64,000 nucleotides of DNA from NCBI GenBank assembly GCA_025355465.1, contig JANXZO010000020.1, positions 62,001 to 126,000 of the forward strand, read 5' to 3'. The position numbers were made by a program, and so were the translations under genes. This document shows, in pieces, positions 61,982-64,000 of this stretch. Origin of the DNA: Bacteroidales bacterium (GTDB lineage: Bacteria > Bacteroidota > Bacteroidia > Bacteroidales > FEN-979). The stretch's first letter is position 1, and each line of letters begins with the position of its first letter. The notes under the pieces are model-generated. The model had not been told where the DNA came from. It searched no databases and saw only the letters and a program-made list of their open reading frames with translations.

Positions 61982-62344
61982 ATGGCAATCAAGAGCAGAA
62001 AAGAATTCCGCAGGTTCAGGATCAAAAAAAGGATACGTAAGATCGTATCAGGGACACCTGACAGGCCTCGCATGACCGTATTCCGCAGCAGTAAAGCAAT
62101 CTATGTACAGCTGATCGATGATCAGGCTGCAAAGACCCTGGTGGCTGCTTCATCCGTGGAAAAAGGGATGAAGGACAGCAAAGGTACCAAGACTGATATT
62201 GCAAAGCTGGTTGGAAAGCTGATCGCTGAAAAATCGATCCAGGCAGGTATCGAAAAGGTAGTTTTTGATCGTAATGGGTATTTATATCACGGCAGGGTTA
62301 AAGCTTTGGCTGATGCAGCCAGAGAAGGTGGCCTTAAATTCTAA
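61982..62344 (+). CDS. rplR: 50S ribosomal protein L18
   Basis: 120-aa 5S rRNA-binding protein. [39 protein letters not shown] and [20 protein letters not shown] are the family blocks; the length is close to E. coli L18 (117 aa). Confidence 0.98.
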   Translation: MAIKSRKEFRRFRIKKRIRKIVSGTPDRPRMTVFRSSKAIYVQLIDDQAAKTLVAASSVEKGMKDSKGTKTDIAKLVGKLIAEKSIQAGIEKVVFDRNGYLYHGRVKALADAAREGGLKF

Positions 62345-62351
62345 GTAAGAT

Positions 62352-62870
62352 ATGACAAACGTTAATGTAAAAAGAGTAAAATCGAGCGAAATCGAATTCA
62401 AGGATCGCCTGGTCAGCATACAACGTGTTACCAAAGTTACCAAAGGTGGACGTACCTTCAGTTTTTCAGCTATTGTTGTGGTTGGAAATGAGAATGGTGT
62501 TGTCGGCTATGGCTTAGGTAAGGCGAAGGAAGTAACAGCCGCTATTGCCAAAGGAATCGATGATGCCAAGAAGAACCTTATTAAAGTGCCCATTCTCAAA
62601 GGAACAATTCCCCATGAACAATTGGGTAAATACAGTGGTGCTCTTGTTTACCTGAAACCAGCTGCTCCCGGTACCGGTGTAATTGCCGGTGGTGCAATGC
62701 GTGCTGTTCTTGAGAGCGTTGGTGTTCATGATGTGCTGGCAAAGTCGAAAGGTTCGTCTAACCCACACAGTGTTGTTAAAGCCACTATCGATGCACTGAC
62801 CAGATTGCGTGATCCGTATACGATTGCACAGCTGAGAGGTATTGAACTGAATCAAGTATTTAACGGTTAA
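62352..62870 (+). CDS. rpsE: 30S ribosomal protein S5
   Basis: 172-aa fidelity protein at the mRNA entry site. The double-stranded RNA-binding-like domain includes [20 protein letters not shown], and the C-terminal part [20 protein letters not shown] and [16 protein letters not shown] is typical. The Val-Thr-Lys-Gly-Gly-Arg loop linked to spectinomycin response is intact. Confidence 0.98.
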   Translation: MTNVNVKRVKSSEIEFKDRLVSIQRVTKVTKGGRTFSFSAIVVVGNENGVVGYGLGKAKEVTAAIAKGIDDAKKNLIKVPILKGTIPHEQLGKYSGALVYLKPAAPGTGVIAGGAMRAVLESVGVHDVLAKSKGSSNPHSVVKATIDALTRLRDPYTIAQLRGIELNQVFNG

Positions 62871-62898
62871 GAATTTCATTTAAAGGCTGTCATAAGCA

Positions 62899-63078
62899 AT
62901 GAAGAAAATTAGAATTACACAGGTTCGCAGTGGTATTGGCAGAACATTACGTCAGAAACGTACCCTCGAAGCATTGGGTCTGAAAAGGATCCGTCACACC
63001 GTGGAACACGAAGCTACACCTCAGATTCTGGGCATGGTAGGTAAAGTGAATCACCTGGTTATTGTAGAAGAAGTTTAA
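62899..63078 (+). CDS. rpmD: 50S ribosomal protein L30
   Basis: 59-aa protein, read from the ATG at 62899 to TAA at 63076-63078. MKKIRITQVRSGIGRTLRQK, then a block with TLEALGLKRIRHTV and the C-terminal GMVGKVNHLVIVEEV, give a full match to L30. It stands between rpsE (28 bp) and rplO (21 bp), its usual place. Confidence 0.97.
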   Translation: MKKIRITQVRSGIGRTLRQKRTLEALGLKRIRHTVEHEATPQILGMVGKVNHLVIVEEV

Positions 63079-63099
63079 CAAACGATAAACGAAACTGAA

Positions 63100-63546
63100 A
63101 TGGATTTAAGCAATCTTAGACCGGCAAAAGGTTCGACCAAAAAAGTGAAACGCATTGGCAGGGGCCAGGGTTCAGGTCACGGAGGTACATCAACCCGTGG
63201 TCATAAAGGTGCACAATCGCGCTCGGGCTACTCCAGAAAAGCAGGCTTTGAAGGCGGACAGATGCCCCTTGTACGACGTGTTCCCAAATTTGGATTCAAG
63301 AATTTCAACCGTGTTGAATATAAAGGTATCAATCTTGATGTTTTGGCCTCAGTTGCTGAAAAACTGAATGTTACGGTTATAACGCCGACAGTTCTTGTAG
63401 AAAGTGGTTTTGCTTCCAAGAATGACCGGATCAAGATTCTTGGCCGCGGTGAACTTAAAAGCAAGCTGGAAGTCACAGCACATGGTTTCTCTGCAACCGC
63501 AAAGAAGGCCATTGAAGAAGTTGGTGGAGTTGCTAATATACTTTAA
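63100..63546 (+). CDS. rplO: 50S ribosomal protein L15
   Basis: 148-aa late-assembly protein. The Gly-rich N-terminus [20 protein letters not shown], then [20 protein letters not shown] and [15 protein letters not shown], are canonical. It lies 10 nt before secY. Confidence 0.98.
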   Translation: MDLSNLRPAKGSTKKVKRIGRGQGSGHGGTSTRGHKGAQSRSGYSRKAGFEGGQMPLVRRVPKFGFKNFNRVEYKGINLDVLASVAEKLNVTVITPTVLVESGFASKNDRIKILGRGELKSKLEVTAHGFSATAKKAIEEVGGVANIL

Positions 63547-63556
63547 ACCTGTTTGA

Positions 63557-64000
63557 ATGAAAAAATTGATTCAAACCCTGCGTAATATTTGGAAGATCGA
63601 GGACCTTCGCAAAAGGATCCTGTATACGATCGGGATCATCCTGATATATCGTCTGGGGTCATATGTAGTACTCCCCGGAGTGAACCCGAGCATGCTGGCC
63701 AACCTTCAGAACCAGACGAGCGGTGGTTTGCTTGGCCTGTTGAATATGTTTTCAGGCGGTGCTTTTTCAAATGCATCGGTGTTTGCACTCGGAATCATGC
63801 CTTATATCTCTGCTTCCATCGTGATGCAGCTCTTGGGTATGGCCATTCCATATTTCCAGAAATTACAGAAAGAGGGTGAAAGCGGACGGAAGAAGATTAA
63901 CCAGATGACGCGTTATCTGACTGTTGTGATCCTTATTTTCCAGTCACCTGCCTATATTGCAAATCTTGCATCCCAGCTTCCGGCAGAAGCGATTTACCCG
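63557..64000 (+). CDS. secY: Protein translocase subunit SecY, N-terminal part
   Basis: 148 residues visible before the right edge. MKKLIQTLRNIWKIEDLRKR, then the first helix ILYTIGIILIYRLGSYVVLP with the conserved Arg, the plug region GGLLGLLNMFSGGAFSNASV, and helix 2 with GIMPYISASIVMQLLGMAIP. ESGRKKINQMTRY begins the next cytoplasmic loop. It is the pore of the Sec translocon and closes the spc part of the operon. Confidence 0.98.
   Translation, partial: MKKLIQTLRNIWKIEDLRKRILYTIGIILIYRLGSYVVLPGVNPSMLANLQNQTSGGLLGLLNMFSGGAFSNASVFALGIMPYISASIVMQLLGMAIPYFQKLQKEGESGRKKINQMTRYLTVVILIFQSPAYIANLASQLPAEAIYP

Overview
The window comes from a member of the Bacteroidota, most likely class Bacteroidia. 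Lineage marks seen directly are a ccoN-ccoO fusion, a single-chain SecDF, an OmpA/PD40/TPR envelope protein, LruC-domain proteins, a DUF4290 gene, a type A beta-propeller secreted protein, promoters of the Bacteroidetes form (-33 TTG / -7 TAnnTTTG), and A-rich start regions mostly without Shine-Dalgarno sequences. Coding density is high. I see no transposase, phage gene, CRISPR array, tRNA or rRNA.

Layout: (1) 1-490, start of a secreted beta-propeller protein. (2) 544-12213, a respiratory island: cydAB (bd oxidase) diverges from the cbb3 set ccoI-ccoS-ccoNO-ccoQ-ccoP-ccoG-ccoH-safE, followed by a cytochrome c lipoprotein. (3) 12280-16693, a lemA/TPM operon, htpG, and two micro-genes for single-pass membrane peptides. 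(4) 16918-25752, ilvE, pyrF, prfA, a MarR-controlled pair of NAD(P)-dependent oxidoreductases, purM, and an OmpA-type protein ending in a retropepsin-like fold. (5) 25893-41476, secDF, small unknowns, an arginine decarboxylase/deoxyhypusine-synthase-like polyamine pair, an ABC exporter, dnaJ-grpE, murA, DUF4290 and a UvrD/PcrA helicase. (6) 41681-49621, an accessory surface-protein cluster: lipoprotein, LruC protein, two paralogous lipoproteins with C-terminal thioester-domain (TED) signatures, and a second LruC lipoprotein. (7) 49746-64000, a TylF-type methyltransferase and then the fused str-S10-spc ribosomal operon, rpsL to the start of secY.

The most novel region is the surface cluster. 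The 45714-47204 product has the Cys...Gln pair typical of internal-thioester adhesins (Cys363, Gln419), while its paralogue at 43890-45356 has lost the cysteine. Upstream of three transcription units in this cluster are short direct repeats (ACACTTACT-like) in 21-nt register, which is the geometry bound by LytTR-family response regulators. Together these suggest a co-regulated set of surface proteins that may include a covalently attaching adhesin.

Other points of interest are a possible structured RNA between two near-identical strong promoters upstream of rpsL, a family of short palindromic hairpins in many of the wider gaps of the ribosomal operon, a shared 16-nt MarR operator, an Asp in place of the fosfomycin-target Cys in MurA, and a degenerate aspartic-protease fold fused to OmpA.
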